Source: Gemmatimonadota bacterium (GTDB taxonomy: Bacteria; Gemmatimonadota; Gemmatimonadetes; Gemmatimonadales; GWC2-71-9). Taken from it: 64,000 nucleotides of DNA. The notes beneath the pieces were generated by a model. That model saw nothing but the letters and a program-made list of their open reading frames with translations. It had not been told where the DNA came from and ran no database searches. How positions within the stretch are numbered: position 1 is the stretch's first letter; each line of letters starts with the position of its first letter. Shown piece after piece: positions 31,285 through 39,672 of this stretch. A program made the position numbers and the translations under genes. The stretch is taken from positions 806,001 through 870,000 of the forward strand of contig JADJOM010000003.1 of assembly GCA_016713785.1 (NCBI GenBank). Direction: 5' to 3'.

Positions 31285-31812
31285 TCAGACCGGATGCACC
31301 ACATGGATGGGTGCCCCGCGCAGCCGGGCCTCTCCCTTGAGGCCACCGATGGCCAGCATGAACGACCAGCCCACCACCGTCCCGCCCAGGCGCCGGACCA
31401 GTTCCCCCGCCGCCTCCGCCGTCCCCCCCGTGGCAAGGACGTCATCGACCACCAGAACCCGTGCCCCGGGCGGGCAGGCGTCCTGGTGGGCCTCGAGGGA
31501 GTCGATCCCGTACTCCAGCTGGTACTCGTGCCGGATGGTCTTCCAGGGCAGCTTGCCGGGCTTCCGGAGCGGGATGAACCCGGCGCCCAGCGTCACCGCC
31601 ACGGGGGCCGCCAGGATGAACCCCCGGGCCTCGATCCCGACGACATGGGTGATCCCGGAGGCCCGGAAGGGCTCGGCCAAGGCCTCGCGTACCTGCCGGA
31701 AGAGCAGCCCGCTCTGGAGCACGGGCGTGATGTCCTGGAACACGATTCCCGGCTTGGGATAGTCTGGGATGGCGCGCAGGTGCTGGCGCAGGAGGTCGGT
31801 CAGGTTGGCCAT
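31285..31812 (-). CDS. apt: Adenine phosphoribosyltransferase
   Basis: Salvages adenine to AMP with PRPP. The 175-residue protein has the PRPP-binding signature VLVVDDVLATGGT, the IEARGFILAAPVA loop, IPLRKPGKLPW and the N-terminal IPDYPKPGIVFQDITPVL. I use ATG 31812 (MANLTDLL); a longer frame to 31851 only adds a basic, unrelated head. Length is normal for Apt. The tRNA-Arg promoter begins eight bases beyond its stop. Confidence 0.95.
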   Translation of the reverse strand: MANLTDLLRQHLRAIPDYPKPGIVFQDITPVLQSGLLFRQVREALAEPFRASGITHVVGIEARGFILAAPVAVTLGAGFIPLRKPGKLPWKTIRHEYQLEYGIDSLEAHQDACPPGARVLVVDDVLATGGTAEAAGELVRRLGGTVVGWSFMLAIGGLKGEARLRGAPIHVVHPV

Positions 31813-31851
31813 GGGTATCGGTCGCGGTTTTGGTTTGCGTGCGGCAAGCAA

Positions 31852-32121
31852 CTACCTGATATCAAATGCTTTATGGTCTTCAATCTCATCCGAAATCTGC
31901 CATTCAGTCACCCCGGCAACGGCGGCGTGCGGCGGACCGCTGGCAAGCGCCCTGGCGAGCTCGGCCAGCGCCTCCGCGGAGCCCTGCCCCAGCACCTCCA
32001 CCCGTCCGTCCGGCAGGTTCCTGACCCAGCCGGTCAGGGCGAGCCGGGTGGCGGTCCGCTGGACGAAGTACCGGAAGCCCACCCCCTGCACCCGGCCGGC
32101 GACCAGCCAGCCGCGGGTCAC
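31852..32121 (-). CDS. acyP: Acylphosphatase
   Basis: Small enzyme that hydrolyses acyl phosphates. The 89-residue protein has the catalytic RVQGVGFRYFVQRTA loop with the Arg and the GWVRNLPDGRVEV strand with its Asn, and the family size is about 90 residues. GTG 32121 overlaps the stop of the DedA gene upstream by 4 nt (GTGA); an upstream extension to 32157 is a DedA shadow. The gene downstream in its transcript is apt. Confidence 0.92.
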   Translation of the reverse strand: MTRGWLVAGRVQGVGFRYFVQRTATRLALTGWVRNLPDGRVEVLGQGSAEALAELARALASGPPHAAVAGVTEWQISDEIEDHKAFDIR

Positions 32122-32765
32122 GCGGCGGGGGGCCTGCGGAGGACCGCCTTGGCCCATTCGAACGCGATCGGCAGGAGCGAGATCCCGATGATTCCCATCA
32201 CCACCAGGCTGAAGTTCTCCCGGACCACCTGGAGGTTCCCGAAGAAGTACCCCGCTCCGACGAACAGGCCCACCCAGGCAGCGCTCCCGGCCAGACTCAT
32301 GGACACGAACCGGCCATAGGGCATCTCCCCGACCCCGGCCACGAAGGGGGCGAAGGTCCGGATGATGGGGAGGAACCGCGCCAGGATCACCGTCTTCCGG
32401 CCGTGGCGGTCATAGAACGCGTGGGTCTTGTCCAGGTACTGCCGCTTGAGGAACCGGATGTTGCCGCTGAAGGCCCGGGGACCGATGTAGCGGCCGATCC
32501 AGTAGTTCGTGGAGTCCCCGAGGACGGAGGCGGAGAAGAGGAGCAGGAACAGGATTCCGGGATGGAGGTCGCCCATTCCCGCGAACGTGCCGGCGGCGAA
32601 GAGGAGGGAATCCCCGGGCAGGAACGGGGTGACGACCAGCCCCGTCTCGCAGAAGATGATCAGGAAGAGGATCGCGTAAGTCCACGTGCCGTACGTGGCG
32701 ATCAGCTCGCTGAGGTGGGTGTCGAGATGAAGAAACAGGTCGATGAAATCCTTCAACAGCTCCAT
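32118..32765 (-). CDS. DedA-family membrane protein
   Basis: 215 residues with about five hydrophobic helices and the typical DedA features: ETGLVVTPFLPGDSLLFAAG, GDSTNYWIGRYIGPRAF and ARFLPIIRTFAPFVAGVGEM, the last carrying the conserved arginines needed for function. DedA proteins take part in lipid-carrier recycling and membrane stress tolerance. ATG 32765. This is the second DedA in the window (the first, at 1640, is fused to a TerB-like domain). Confidence 0.9.
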   Translation of the reverse strand: MELLKDFIDLFLHLDTHLSELIATYGTWTYAILFLIIFCETGLVVTPFLPGDSLLFAAGTFAGMGDLHPGILFLLLFSASVLGDSTNYWIGRYIGPRAFSGNIRFLKRQYLDKTHAFYDRHGRKTVILARFLPIIRTFAPFVAGVGEMPYGRFVSMSLAGSAAWVGLFVGAGYFFGNLQVVRENFSLVVMGIIGISLLPIAFEWAKAVLRRPPAA

Positions 32766-32776
32766 GGCCGCTCCGG

Positions 32777-33454
32777 TCAGTGGATATCCCCTGCAAAGCC
32801 GAACTGCCCGATCAGGGGCACGAATCGCACGTCGCTCACCGTCTGGCAAGCCACGTGCCCGTCTGGTGCCCGGGTGCAGAGGGTCAGCGCCTGGGCGTCG
32901 CGGTCCCCGATGGGCAGGATCAGCCGGCCGCCCGGGGCCAGCTGCTCGACCAGCGGCTGCGGGACCTCCGGCGAGCCGGCCGACACGATGATGGCATCGT
33001 AGGGGGCGTAGGGGCGCCAGCCGAGGGTGCCGTCGCCGACCATCACCGAGATGTTCGTCACGCCGGCGGCGGCGAGCGCCGCCTTGGCGCGCTGCGCCAG
33101 CGGGACCAGGCGCTCGATCGAAAAGACCTGCTCCGCGCAGTGGGCCAGCAGCGCCGTCTGGTACCCCGAGCCAGTGCCCACCTCCAGGACCCGTTCGCGT
33201 CCGGTGAGGCGCGCCAGCTCCAGCGAGCGCGCCTGGACCCACGGTTGCGAGATGGTCTGCCCGCCGCCGATCGGTAGCGCCGAGTCCTCATAGGCGCGGT
33301 GACGGACACTCTCGGGCACGAAGAGGTGCCGGGGTACCAGGGACACCGCGCGCAGCACGGCCAGGTCCTTGATCCCCTTGGCCGACAGCTCCGCCACCAG
33401 CTGGGCGCGGTAGCCGCCGTAGCCGTCCCCCTCCCCTACCCCTCGAGCGACCAT
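32777..33454 (-). CDS. pcm: Protein-L-isoaspartate O-methyltransferase
   Basis: Repairs isoaspartyl damage in proteins with SAM. The 225-residue protein has the family opening (RHLFVPESVRHRAYEDSALPIG), QTISQPWVQARSLELA and the SAM motif VLEVGTGSGYQTALLA, followed by FSIERLVPLAQRAK and the EVPQPLVEQLAPGGRLILPIG segment. The ATG at 33454 is 19 nt inside the surE end, typical of surE-pcm pairing. Twelve nt separate its stop from the DedA gene. A longer frame further upstream is antisense-free shadow of surE. Confidence 0.94.
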   Translation of the reverse strand: MVARGVGEGDGYGGYRAQLVAELSAKGIKDLAVLRAVSLVPRHLFVPESVRHRAYEDSALPIGGGQTISQPWVQARSLELARLTGRERVLEVGTGSGYQTALLAHCAEQVFSIERLVPLAQRAKAALAAAGVTNISVMVGDGTLGWRPYAPYDAIIVSAGSPEVPQPLVEQLAPGGRLILPIGDRDAQALTLCTRAPDGHVACQTVSDVRFVPLIGQFGFAGDIH

Positions 33455-34191
33455 CCCCGCACCGTTTCCAGGAGGTCGTAGTTGGTGAGGTCCATGTGCA
33501 GCGGCGTGATGCTGATGTAGTCGTGGGCCACCGCATGGTGGTCCGACTCGGCGCCTCCGGTCCAGTGGATCGACCCCCCGCCGATCCAGAAGATCTCCCG
33601 GCCCCACGGGTCCTTCATGCGGGTCAGGGATTCCTTGAAGTAGCGGCTGCCGAGGCTGGTGACCTTGACGCCCTTCACGGCCGCCGCCCCGCAGGGCGGC
33701 AGGTTGATGTTGAGGAGCGCGGCCGCGGGGAACGCCTCCACCCGCGTGATCCGGCGGACCAGGTCGGTCAGCAGGTCGCGGTAGCTCAGAAGGGTCGTCA
33801 GGTCGCTGGCCGGCCCGGCAAACGAGATGGCCACGCTCGGCACGCCCAGGGTCACGCCCTCCATGGCCGCGGCCACGGTGCCGCTGTACAGCACGTCCTC
33901 GCCCATGTTGGGCCCATGGTTGACCCCGCTGAAGACGAAGCTCGGCCGTTCGGCCAGCAGCTCGCCCAGGGCGAGCAGCACGCAGTCGGTCGGGGTGCCG
34001 TCCACCTGGAAGGAGCCGTCGGGGCGGCGCGCCGGCCGGAGCGGCCGGTGCATGGTGAGGCTGTGGGAGGTGCCGCTCTGCTCGCGGTCCGGCGCCACGA
34101 CGGTGACCTGCCCCACCGACTGGCAGACGTCGGCCAGCAGGGCCAGCCCGGGGGCCAGGATCCCGTCGTCATTGGAAACCAGGATGTGCAT
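33436..34191 (-). CDS. surE: 5'/3'-nucleotidase SurE
   Basis: Metal-dependent nucleoside monophosphatase, often next to pcm. The 251-residue protein has the DD pair of MHILVSNDDGI, SGTSHSLTMHRPLR, and FSGVNHGPNMGEDVLYSGTVAAAMEG with the Asn metal ligand. The C-terminal domain is slightly short. ATG 34191 follows a MerR gene by 30 nt. Shared surE-pcm organisation is known in many proteobacteria, and links both to stationary-phase survival. Confidence 0.95.
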   Translation of the reverse strand: MHILVSNDDGILAPGLALLADVCQSVGQVTVVAPDREQSGTSHSLTMHRPLRPARRPDGSFQVDGTPTDCVLLALGELLAERPSFVFSGVNHGPNMGEDVLYSGTVAAAMEGVTLGVPSVAISFAGPASDLTTLLSYRDLLTDLVRRITRVEAFPAAALLNINLPPCGAAAVKGVKVTSLGSRYFKESLTRMKDPWGREIFWIGGGSIHWTGGAESDHHAVAHDYISITPLHMDLTNYDLLETVRGWSLEG

Positions 34192-34221
34192 GGGATCAGG
34201 AAGATAGCGGTGCCCGCCCGC

Positions 34222-34602
34222 TTATTCCTCCAGGGGCTCCCGCCGTGGGGGGGGGACCTTGCCATCGAGGATGTCCACGATCTCCTCGACCGCCTCCCGC
34301 AGCTCGCGCAGGGTCTCGCGCTCGGTGGCGGCCCGGGCCGCGCCGCGCAGCTCGCCGGTCCGCCGGTAGTGCTCGATCCGCTGCCGGGCGCCCTCGATGG
34401 TGTACTTCTCGGTGTAGAGCAGGTGCTTGACGAGCATGATCAGCTCGACCTCGCGGCTCTTGTACACCCGGTTGCCGGAGCGGTTCTTGGCGGGATTGAG
34501 GAAGCGGAACTGGCTCTCCCAATACCGCAGCACGTGCGGCTTCAGGTCGGTGAGGGCACAGACCTCACCGATGCTGAAGAACTCCTGGACCGGACGCGCC
34601 AT
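34222..34602 (-). CDS. MerR-family transcriptional regulator
   Basis: A 126-residue DNA-binding protein with an N-terminal MerR winged-helix (FFSIGEVCALTDLKPHVLRYWESQF and the wing SGNRVYKSREVELIMLV) and a helix that follows, KYTIEGARQRIEHYRRTG, then a short coiled segment. It lacks an effector-binding domain such as Cys metal ligands, which recalls MlrA/BldC-like and CarA-type MerR proteins in lacking one. I prefer ATG 34602; GTG at 34608 or 34614 would overlap gpsA. It lies between gpsA and surE, target unknown. Confidence 0.85.
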   Translation of the reverse strand: MARPVQEFFSIGEVCALTDLKPHVLRYWESQFRFLNPAKNRSGNRVYKSREVELIMLVKHLLYTEKYTIEGARQRIEHYRRTGELRGAARAATERETLRELREAVEEIVDILDGKVPPPRREPLEE

Positions 34603-34604
34603 GG

Positions 34605-35603
34605 TCACCGCCACTGCTCCGACTTGAGGGTTCGTTCCATCAGGTCCGCCACCGCCTGCCGGGGCGGCTTGTCGTCGAACAGGATCGCCGCCACCTGGCC
34701 ACAGATCGGCAACTCCACGCCGTGCCGGGCCCCGAGCGCGAGGGCCCCGCGGGCCGTCGTCGCTCCCTCCGCGACGCTGCGGTGGGTCGCGGAGTACCCC
34801 GCCAGGCTCTGGCCCTCCGCCAGCGCGATCCCGAGCGCCCGGTTCCGGCTGAGCGAGCCGGTCGTGGTCAGGATGAGGTCACCCATGCCCGCCAGCCCGG
34901 CGAAGGTGAGCGGGTCCGCGCCCATCGCCACCCCGAGCCGGGTGATCTCCGCCAGGCCGCGGGTGATCAGGGCCGCCCGCGGGTTGTTGCCGAGCCCGAG
35001 GCCCTCCAGGATGCCGGCGGCGATCGCGATCACGTTCTTGAGCGCGCCGGCCAGCTCCACCCCCACGACGTCGTCATGCGAATACACCCGGAAGCGGGGC
35101 GTGGCGAACAGCTCCTGGGTGATCCGTGCCGCCTCCGGCTCATGCGCCGCCGCCACGACGGCCGTCGGCTGGCCCTGGAACACCTCCAGCGCGAAGCTCG
35201 GCCCGGACAGCGCCGCCACGGGGTGCCCCGGCAGGGCGGCGACCACCACTTCGGACATGAGGGCCAGCGTTCCCGGTTCGATACCCTTGGTGGCCGTTGT
35301 CACGATCGCCCCCGTCTCGAGGCCCGCACGGCACCGCTCCAGCACCATGCGCAGCACATGACTCGGAGCCACCGCCACCACCACCGCCGCGCCCCGCACT
35401 GCCTCCGCCGCGTCGGGCAGGGCCCGGAGCTCCGGTGCCAGCGCACACCCCGGCAGGAACACCGGATTCTCGTGCCGCAGGTTCACCGCCTCGACCACCT
35501 CGGCCTCATGAGCCCACAGCCGGACCTCGTGCCCCTTCCGCGCCAGGAGGTCGGCGAGGGTGGTTCCCCAGCTGCCCGCGCCCAGGACCGCGACGCACGT
35601 CAT
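34605..35603 (-). CDS. gpsA: Glycerol-3-phosphate dehydrogenase [NAD(P)+]
   Basis: Makes sn-glycerol-3-phosphate for phospholipids. The 332-residue protein has the nucleotide-binding VLGAGSWGTTLADLLA, the catalytic-lysine region ELAGALKNVIAIAAGILEG with family motif, GLAGMGDLILTTTGSLSRN and a C-terminal VELPICGQV segment. ATG 35603 overlaps the plsY stop by four nt, so the acyl-lipid precursor pair plsY-gpsA is coupled: gpsA provides the substrate for acylation. Confidence 0.96.
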   Translation of the reverse strand: MTCVAVLGAGSWGTTLADLLARKGHEVRLWAHEAEVVEAVNLRHENPVFLPGCALAPELRALPDAAEAVRGAAVVVAVAPSHVLRMVLERCRAGLETGAIVTTATKGIEPGTLALMSEVVVAALPGHPVAALSGPSFALEVFQGQPTAVVAAAHEPEAARITQELFATPRFRVYSHDDVVGVELAGALKNVIAIAAGILEGLGLGNNPRAALITRGLAEITRLGVAMGADPLTFAGLAGMGDLILTTTGSLSRNRALGIALAEGQSLAGYSATHRSVAEGATTARGALALGARHGVELPICGQVAAILFDDKPPRQAVADLMERTLKSEQWR

Positions 35604-36232
35604 GCGGCGGGGGTCGTCGGCCGGGGTCCGGCCCGCCTGCCGAACCGGTTCTCGGTGCCAGCGAGCAGCCGCTGGATGTTCGCGCGGTGCTTCCAGATGA
35701 TGAACGCCGCCACCAGCGCATCGAGTCCCAGGCCCGGGAGCGTGCGCCGCGCCGGGTAGAGCAGCGCATCGGCGAGCGGAAACACCGCGGCGCTGGCGAT
35801 CGATCCGACGGAGACGTAGCCGGTCATCCAGACCAGCACCCCCCACACCGTGGCGGCGATCCCGACGGCCGCCGGTGCCAGGGCCAGCAGCATCCCGGCC
35901 GCCGTGGCCACCCCCTTTCCGCCCTTGAAGGCGACGAACGGCGAGAGGGTATGCCCCACCATCGCGGCGATGCCGCAGAGTGTGGGAAACTCCGGGAGCG
36001 CGGTCGCCCGCGGTCCGAAGAGGATCACCGGCAGCGCGCCCTTGGCGACGTCGATCAGTCCCACCGGCACCGCGAACTTCCAGCCCATGACCCGATACAG
36101 GTTGGTGGCGCCGAGGTTCCGGCTGCCGTGCTCCCGCAAGTCGATCCCCCGGAACCAGCGGCCAGCCAGGTAGCTCGTCGGGAGGGCGCCCAGCAGGTAC
36201 GACGCTCCCAGCCAGAGCAGCGCTGCGGTCAT
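35600..36232 (-). CDS. plsY: Acyl-phosphate glycerol-3-phosphate acyltransferase
   Basis: Membrane enzyme that adds the first acyl chain to glycerol-3-phosphate from acyl-phosphate. The 210-residue protein has several TM segments and the conserved loops: GSRNLGATNLYRVMG, KGALPVIL, FVAFKGGKGVATAAG (the G-K-G-V-A-T motif) and WKHRANIQRLLAGTE. These give a confident match. ATG 36232. Acts with gpsA on its 3' side; PlsX is not in the window. Confidence 0.95.
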   Translation of the reverse strand: MTAALLWLGASYLLGALPTSYLAGRWFRGIDLREHGSRNLGATNLYRVMGWKFAVPVGLIDVAKGALPVILFGPRATALPEFPTLCGIAAMVGHTLSPFVAFKGGKGVATAAGMLLALAPAAVGIAATVWGVLVWMTGYVSVGSIASAAVFPLADALLYPARRTLPGLGLDALVAAFIIWKHRANIQRLLAGTENRFGRRAGPRPTTPAA

Positions 36233-36268
36233 GACGCCCTTTCTGTGGTCGGTCGGGCCGGTCGGCTC

Positions 36269-37630
36269 CTAGCCGCCGCGGACCCGGCGTCCGTCGTCCT
36301 TGCGATCGTGCTTGCTGGCGCCGCGCCCGGTGTACCGGATCCGGAGGGGTGCGCCCAGGAAGCCGAACGCCGCCCGGAAGCCGTTGTGCACGAACCGCTG
36401 ATACGACTCCGGCACGTCGTCGGGCCGGTTGCACACGATCACGAAGGTCGGCGGCCGCTCGGCGATCTGCGACACGTAGAGCAGCTTCACTTCCTCGCCC
36501 GGGGCCTGCGGGGGCGCGTTCCGCTGCAGCAGTTCCTGCAACGCCCGGTTGAGCTCCGAGGTGGCAATCCGCCGGTCGCGCTCGGCGGCCACTTCGAGGA
36601 TCAGGTCCGGCAACCGGCTCACCCGCTGCCCGGAGCGGGCCGAGATATACAGGAACGGGACGTAGCGGAGGAACGGGGCCTTCTCCTCCAACTGGTCCTG
36701 GCCCCGCTTGGCCGTGTTAGGGTCCTTCTCCGGGATCAGGTCCCACTTGTTGACGGCGACGATGAGTCCCTTCCCCTCATCCCAGGCCTCGGTGGCAATC
36801 CGGAGATCCTGGGCGTGCAGCCCGAGATCCGCATCGACCACGAGTACGCAGACGTCCGCCCGCTCGATGGCGCGGTGGGTGCGGAGGGTGGAGTAGAACT
36901 CGATGTCATCTTCTACTTTAGCTCTGCGCCGTAAGCCCGCTGTATCTATGAAGTTGAGCGTCTTCTCGTGATACCGCAAGGGGGTGTCGATCGCATCCCG
37001 GGTCGTGCCCGGCTGGGCGGAGACCACCAGCCGGGGTTCCCCGAGGAGCTTGTTGATGAGCGACGACTTGCCGGCGTTGGGGCGGCCGACGACCGCCACG
37101 TTGATGGCACCCTCCTCCTCCCCTGCCCCCTTGGGCGGCAGCGCCCCCACGATGGCGTCGAGGAGGTCGCCGCTCGCTTTCCCGACCGCGGCGGAGAGGC
37201 CCACCGGCTCACCCAGGCCCAGCTCGTAGAAACCGAACTGCGCCGTGGTATTCGGGAGGTCGTCGAGCTTGTTGACGGCCAGGAGCACCGGCCGCCCGGC
37301 GCGGCGCAGCTGGGAGGCGATCTCCCGGTCCACCGGGTTGAGCCCCTCCTTGCCATCGACCACCATGAGGATCAGGTCGGCCTCGGTCACGGCGAGCTCC
37401 ACCTGCTCCCGCACCGCGATGTCCATCGAGTCGGACGAGCCCGGCATCAGCCCGCCGGTATCGACCAGCCAGAAGTGGCGTCCCGCCCACTCGCCATCGC
37501 CGAAGTGACGGTCGCGGGTGGTGCCCGCGTGCTCGGAGACGATGGCGTCGCGCCCGCCGAGCAGCCGGTTGAACAGGGTGGACTTGCCGACATTCGGCCG
37601 TCCGACGATGGCTACGGTGGGTTTGCTCAC
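36269..37630 (-). CDS. der: Ribosome-assembly GTPase Der (EngA)
   Basis: Double-GTPase that matures the 50S subunit. The 453-residue protein carries two full G domains: the first with GRPNVGKST, DTGG and NKLD, the second with GRPNAGKSS, DTAG and NKWD, followed by a KH-like C-terminus rich in Arg/Gly (GRGASKHDRKDDGRRVRGG). GTG 37630 overlaps the DUF512 stop by four nt (GTGA). The DUF512-Der pairing is common in bacteria, and suggests a link between them. Confidence 0.96.
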   Translation of the reverse strand: MSKPTVAIVGRPNVGKSTLFNRLLGGRDAIVSEHAGTTRDRHFGDGEWAGRHFWLVDTGGLMPGSSDSMDIAVREQVELAVTEADLILMVVDGKEGLNPVDREIASQLRRAGRPVLLAVNKLDDLPNTTAQFGFYELGLGEPVGLSAAVGKASGDLLDAIVGALPPKGAGEEEGAINVAVVGRPNAGKSSLINKLLGEPRLVVSAQPGTTRDAIDTPLRYHEKTLNFIDTAGLRRRAKVEDDIEFYSTLRTHRAIERADVCVLVVDADLGLHAQDLRIATEAWDEGKGLIVAVNKWDLIPEKDPNTAKRGQDQLEEKAPFLRYVPFLYISARSGQRVSRLPDLILEVAAERDRRIATSELNRALQELLQRNAPPQAPGEEVKLLYVSQIAERPPTFVIVCNRPDDVPESYQRFVHNGFRAAFGFLGAPLRIRYTGRGASKHDRKDDGRRVRGG

Positions 37631-38904
37631 GGGCCTGGGGGGGTATCGAGTGCGTCGGTGAAACAGTAGGAGGCCCGGACTTCCACCGGCACGGCGGCAG
37701 CCAGATCGGCCAGCGCGAGGTCGTCCACGAACAGGTGGTCGTCGTTCAGTGCCTCGCCCGGGATCAGGGCGAGGTCGAGGTCGGGCCGTGCGGCGAGGGC
37801 TTCCCGGAAGGCGCGTCCGGGCAGCAGCCCCGCGCAGGTGACCGTCTCGCCGAACAGGCTGTTGGCCAGCGGCAGGAGCTCGAAGCGCGCCCCGGTCAGC
37901 GCCGCGAGCGGGGCGAGCACCTGGGGCATCAGCGGCGCCATGGAGGCGCCGGTGCAGACGCCGATCCGGCGCCCGCGCCAATCGGCCAGGTCGCCCCGCG
38001 CGTCGTGGATGCGCTGCTGGAGGAACCGCACCGAGCCCACCCCGTTCTCGACCTGCTCGAAGTCGTCGTACCACTCCGCCGGGGGGAGCGGGAGGTCGGC
38101 GCGCAGGTAGAGCTCGTCAGCCCCGAGGGCCCAGCTGATCCCCCGTTCGGTGCGTGCCCGTCGGGCCGCGGCCTCCAGGAGGCCGAGCGCCGCCCGGCAT
38201 TCATCCCGGGTGGGCTCCCGGACCAGGTGGTGCTTGCTGAAGGTGGTCAATCCCACCGGGACCACCGAGACACTGAGGACGCACCCGCCGAAGGCCCACA
38301 GGTCGGCCAGGGTGCGCTCCAGCACCGGGCCGTCATTCACCCCGGGGGACATCACGACCTGGGTGTGGAACTGGAGCCCATGGCGGGCGAAGCCCCGCAG
38401 CTGCTCCACGATGTCCGGCGCCAGCGGGTTGCGGAGCAGCCAGCGCCGGACCACCGGGTCGGTGGCGTGCACCGAGACGTACAGCGGCGAGAGCCGGTAT
38501 TCGATGATGCGCTCGACGTCCCGCGGCTTGAGGTTGGTGAGGGTGGCGAAATTCCCGTACTTGAAGGACAGCCGGTAGTCGTCGTCCCGGATGTAGAGGT
38601 TTTCGCGCAGCCCCTCGGGCAGTCCGTCCACGAAGCAGAAGTCGCAGCGATTGGCGCAGCGCCGGATCCGGGGCGGCTCGACTCCGACGCCCATCGGGAG
38701 CCCCTCGGGGCGCTCCACGTCGTACTCGATCTCCTCGCCGTCGGGCAGGCGGGCGTGCAGCAGGAAGGCCTCATCCGCCGTGAGGAACTCCCAGTCGAGG
38801 AAGTCCTCCAGCTCACGGCCATTGACCGTGAGGAGCTCGGTGCCGGCCTGCAGCCCGAGTTCGGCTCCCAGGGAGTCCGGTGCGACGCGAGTGACCTTGA
38901 GCAT
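37627..38904 (-). CDS. DUF512-family radical SAM protein with N-terminal PDZ domain
   Basis: A 425-residue protein, function unknown. It begins with a PDZ-like domain (SLGAELGLQAGTELLTVNGR) and then a radical-SAM CxxxCxxC of C83, C87 and C90 (CANRCDFCFVDGLP), followed by LYVSVHATDPVVRRWLLRNP and a C-terminal DUF512 domain (YYDDFEQ-like EWYDDFEQVENGVGSVR, GRRIGVCTGASMAPL). The family is often found next to Der, as here. Cluster-bound protein with a PDZ; the substrate is not known. ATG 38904. Confidence 0.88.
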   Translation of the reverse strand: MLKVTRVAPDSLGAELGLQAGTELLTVNGRELEDFLDWEFLTADEAFLLHARLPDGEEIEYDVERPEGLPMGVGVEPPRIRRCANRCDFCFVDGLPEGLRENLYIRDDDYRLSFKYGNFATLTNLKPRDVERIIEYRLSPLYVSVHATDPVVRRWLLRNPLAPDIVEQLRGFARHGLQFHTQVVMSPGVNDGPVLERTLADLWAFGGCVLSVSVVPVGLTTFSKHHLVREPTRDECRAALGLLEAAARRARTERGISWALGADELYLRADLPLPPAEWYDDFEQVENGVGSVRFLQQRIHDARGDLADWRGRRIGVCTGASMAPLMPQVLAPLAALTGARFELLPLANSLFGETVTCAGLLPGRAFREALAARPDLDLALIPGEALNDDHLFVDDLALADLAAAVPVEVRASYCFTDALDTPPGP

Positions 38905-38949
38905 GGCGGGGGGGAAGATAGGCTGCCGCCCGAGGCGGGGGAACGGCGC

Positions 38950-38982
38950 GGGGCAGGATCGGCTCCTGGCCGACCCTGCCCC
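38950..38982 (-). terminator. Hairpin downstream of pilA
   Basis: An inverted repeat (GGGGCAGG at 38950-38957, CCTGCCCC at 38975-38982) with an inner CGG/CCG pair and one mismatch lies just after the pilin stop. It lacks a clear T tract on the - strand, so it may stop transcription or protect the pilin mRNA 3' end. Confidence 0.45.
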
Positions 38983-39003
38983 GAAGTACGGTGCGCCCGA
39001 CCG

Positions 39004-39429
39004 CTACCAGCAGGCGGGGGCGCCCTCCTGGGTGACGGCGGCGTTCGGCGCGTTCCCCGCGGCTCCCACGTACACCCCGCAGTTGAGGAGCCCCGCCACG
39101 AGCACCGGATTGGACATGACGGCCTTGTAGCCGGTGTTCGAGACATAGGTCAGTGCCAGCACGTTCCCGGTGGAGGGCAGGAAGGTGATCTTCCCGGCAC
39201 CGCCCAGCGCGTTCACCTGGGCACCCGCGGTGGCGCTTCCGGCGTAGTCGCTGTTGTCGAAATAGAACGCCTCCTGCGCCGTCACCAGGTTGCGCAGGTC
39301 GGTCTTCATGCTGGTCAGGATCGCCTTCTCCTTTGAGTTGGCGAACTTGGGAATGGCGATGGCGGCCAGAATGCCGATGATCACCACCACGATCAGCAGT
39401 TCGATGAGGGTGAAGCCCTTGTTTGACAT
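39004..39429 (-). CDS. pilA: Type IV major pilin-like protein
   Basis: A 141-residue prepilin with leader MSNKG then FTLIELLIVVVIIGILAAIAIPKF, the class III signal cleaved by PilD at G|F, and the Glu5 of mature pilin. The rest is a small soluble domain with two Cys residues (NCGVYVG and PACW) near the C-terminus that would close a D-region loop. Length and layout match PilA/GspG-type pilins; no other pilus genes are in the window, so it may be a major pilin or pseudopilin. A strong sigma-54 promoter is 62 nt upstream of the start. I use ATG 39429 with GGAG just before it. Confidence 0.88.
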   Translation of the reverse strand: MSNKGFTLIELLIVVVIIGILAAIAIPKFANSKEKAILTSMKTDLRNLVTAQEAFYFDNSDYAGSATAGAQVNALGGAGKITFLPSTGNVLALTYVSNTGYKAVMSNPVLVAGLLNCGVYVGAAGNAPNAAVTQEGAPACW

Positions 39430-39490
39430 GGCCACTCCAGTCGGTCGGCGGCTGGGCCAAGGGGGCCCGGCGGATGCCGTCCAACTGAAT

Positions 39491-39506
39491 GGCAACCGGT
39501 ATGCCA
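39491..39506 (-). promoter_or_regulatory. Sigma-54 (-24/-12) promoter of pilA
   Basis: The - strand reads TGGCATACCGGTTGCC (39506 to 39491), a near-perfect match to the RpoN consensus TGGCACGNNNNTTGCW, with GG and GC in the right places. The transcript would start at about 39480, giving a ~50-nt leader. rpoN is in this window at 21448. PilA genes in Myxococcus, Geobacter and Pseudomonas are also sigma-54 dependent. The enhancer-binding activator (PilR type) is not in the window. Confidence 0.8.
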
Positions 39507-39612
39507 CTTCCATCGACAATCGCCAAGTCGCTGTGACACAAGGCGTTACGGCACTGGCTCGAGGGCGGCCCGTCCCCGGGAGCCGTGGGAAGGTCGGCGT
39601 CCTGCGAGAACG

Positions 39613-39641
39613 AAACGCCGACCCGGCACGGGTCGGCGTTT
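39613..39641 (-). terminator. Strong intrinsic-type hairpin after the cytochrome c gene
   Basis: A perfect 12-bp stem (AAACGCCGACCC at 39613-39624 and GGGTCGGCGTTT at 39630-39641) with a 5-nt loop. On the - strand the stem ends in TTT and is followed by CGTTCTC. It lies between the cytochrome stop (39673) and the pilA promoter and probably isolates pilA from upstream readthrough. Confidence 0.75.
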
Positions 39642-39672
39642 CAGGTGGGCCCGCCGGCGACGCGGGGCCGGA

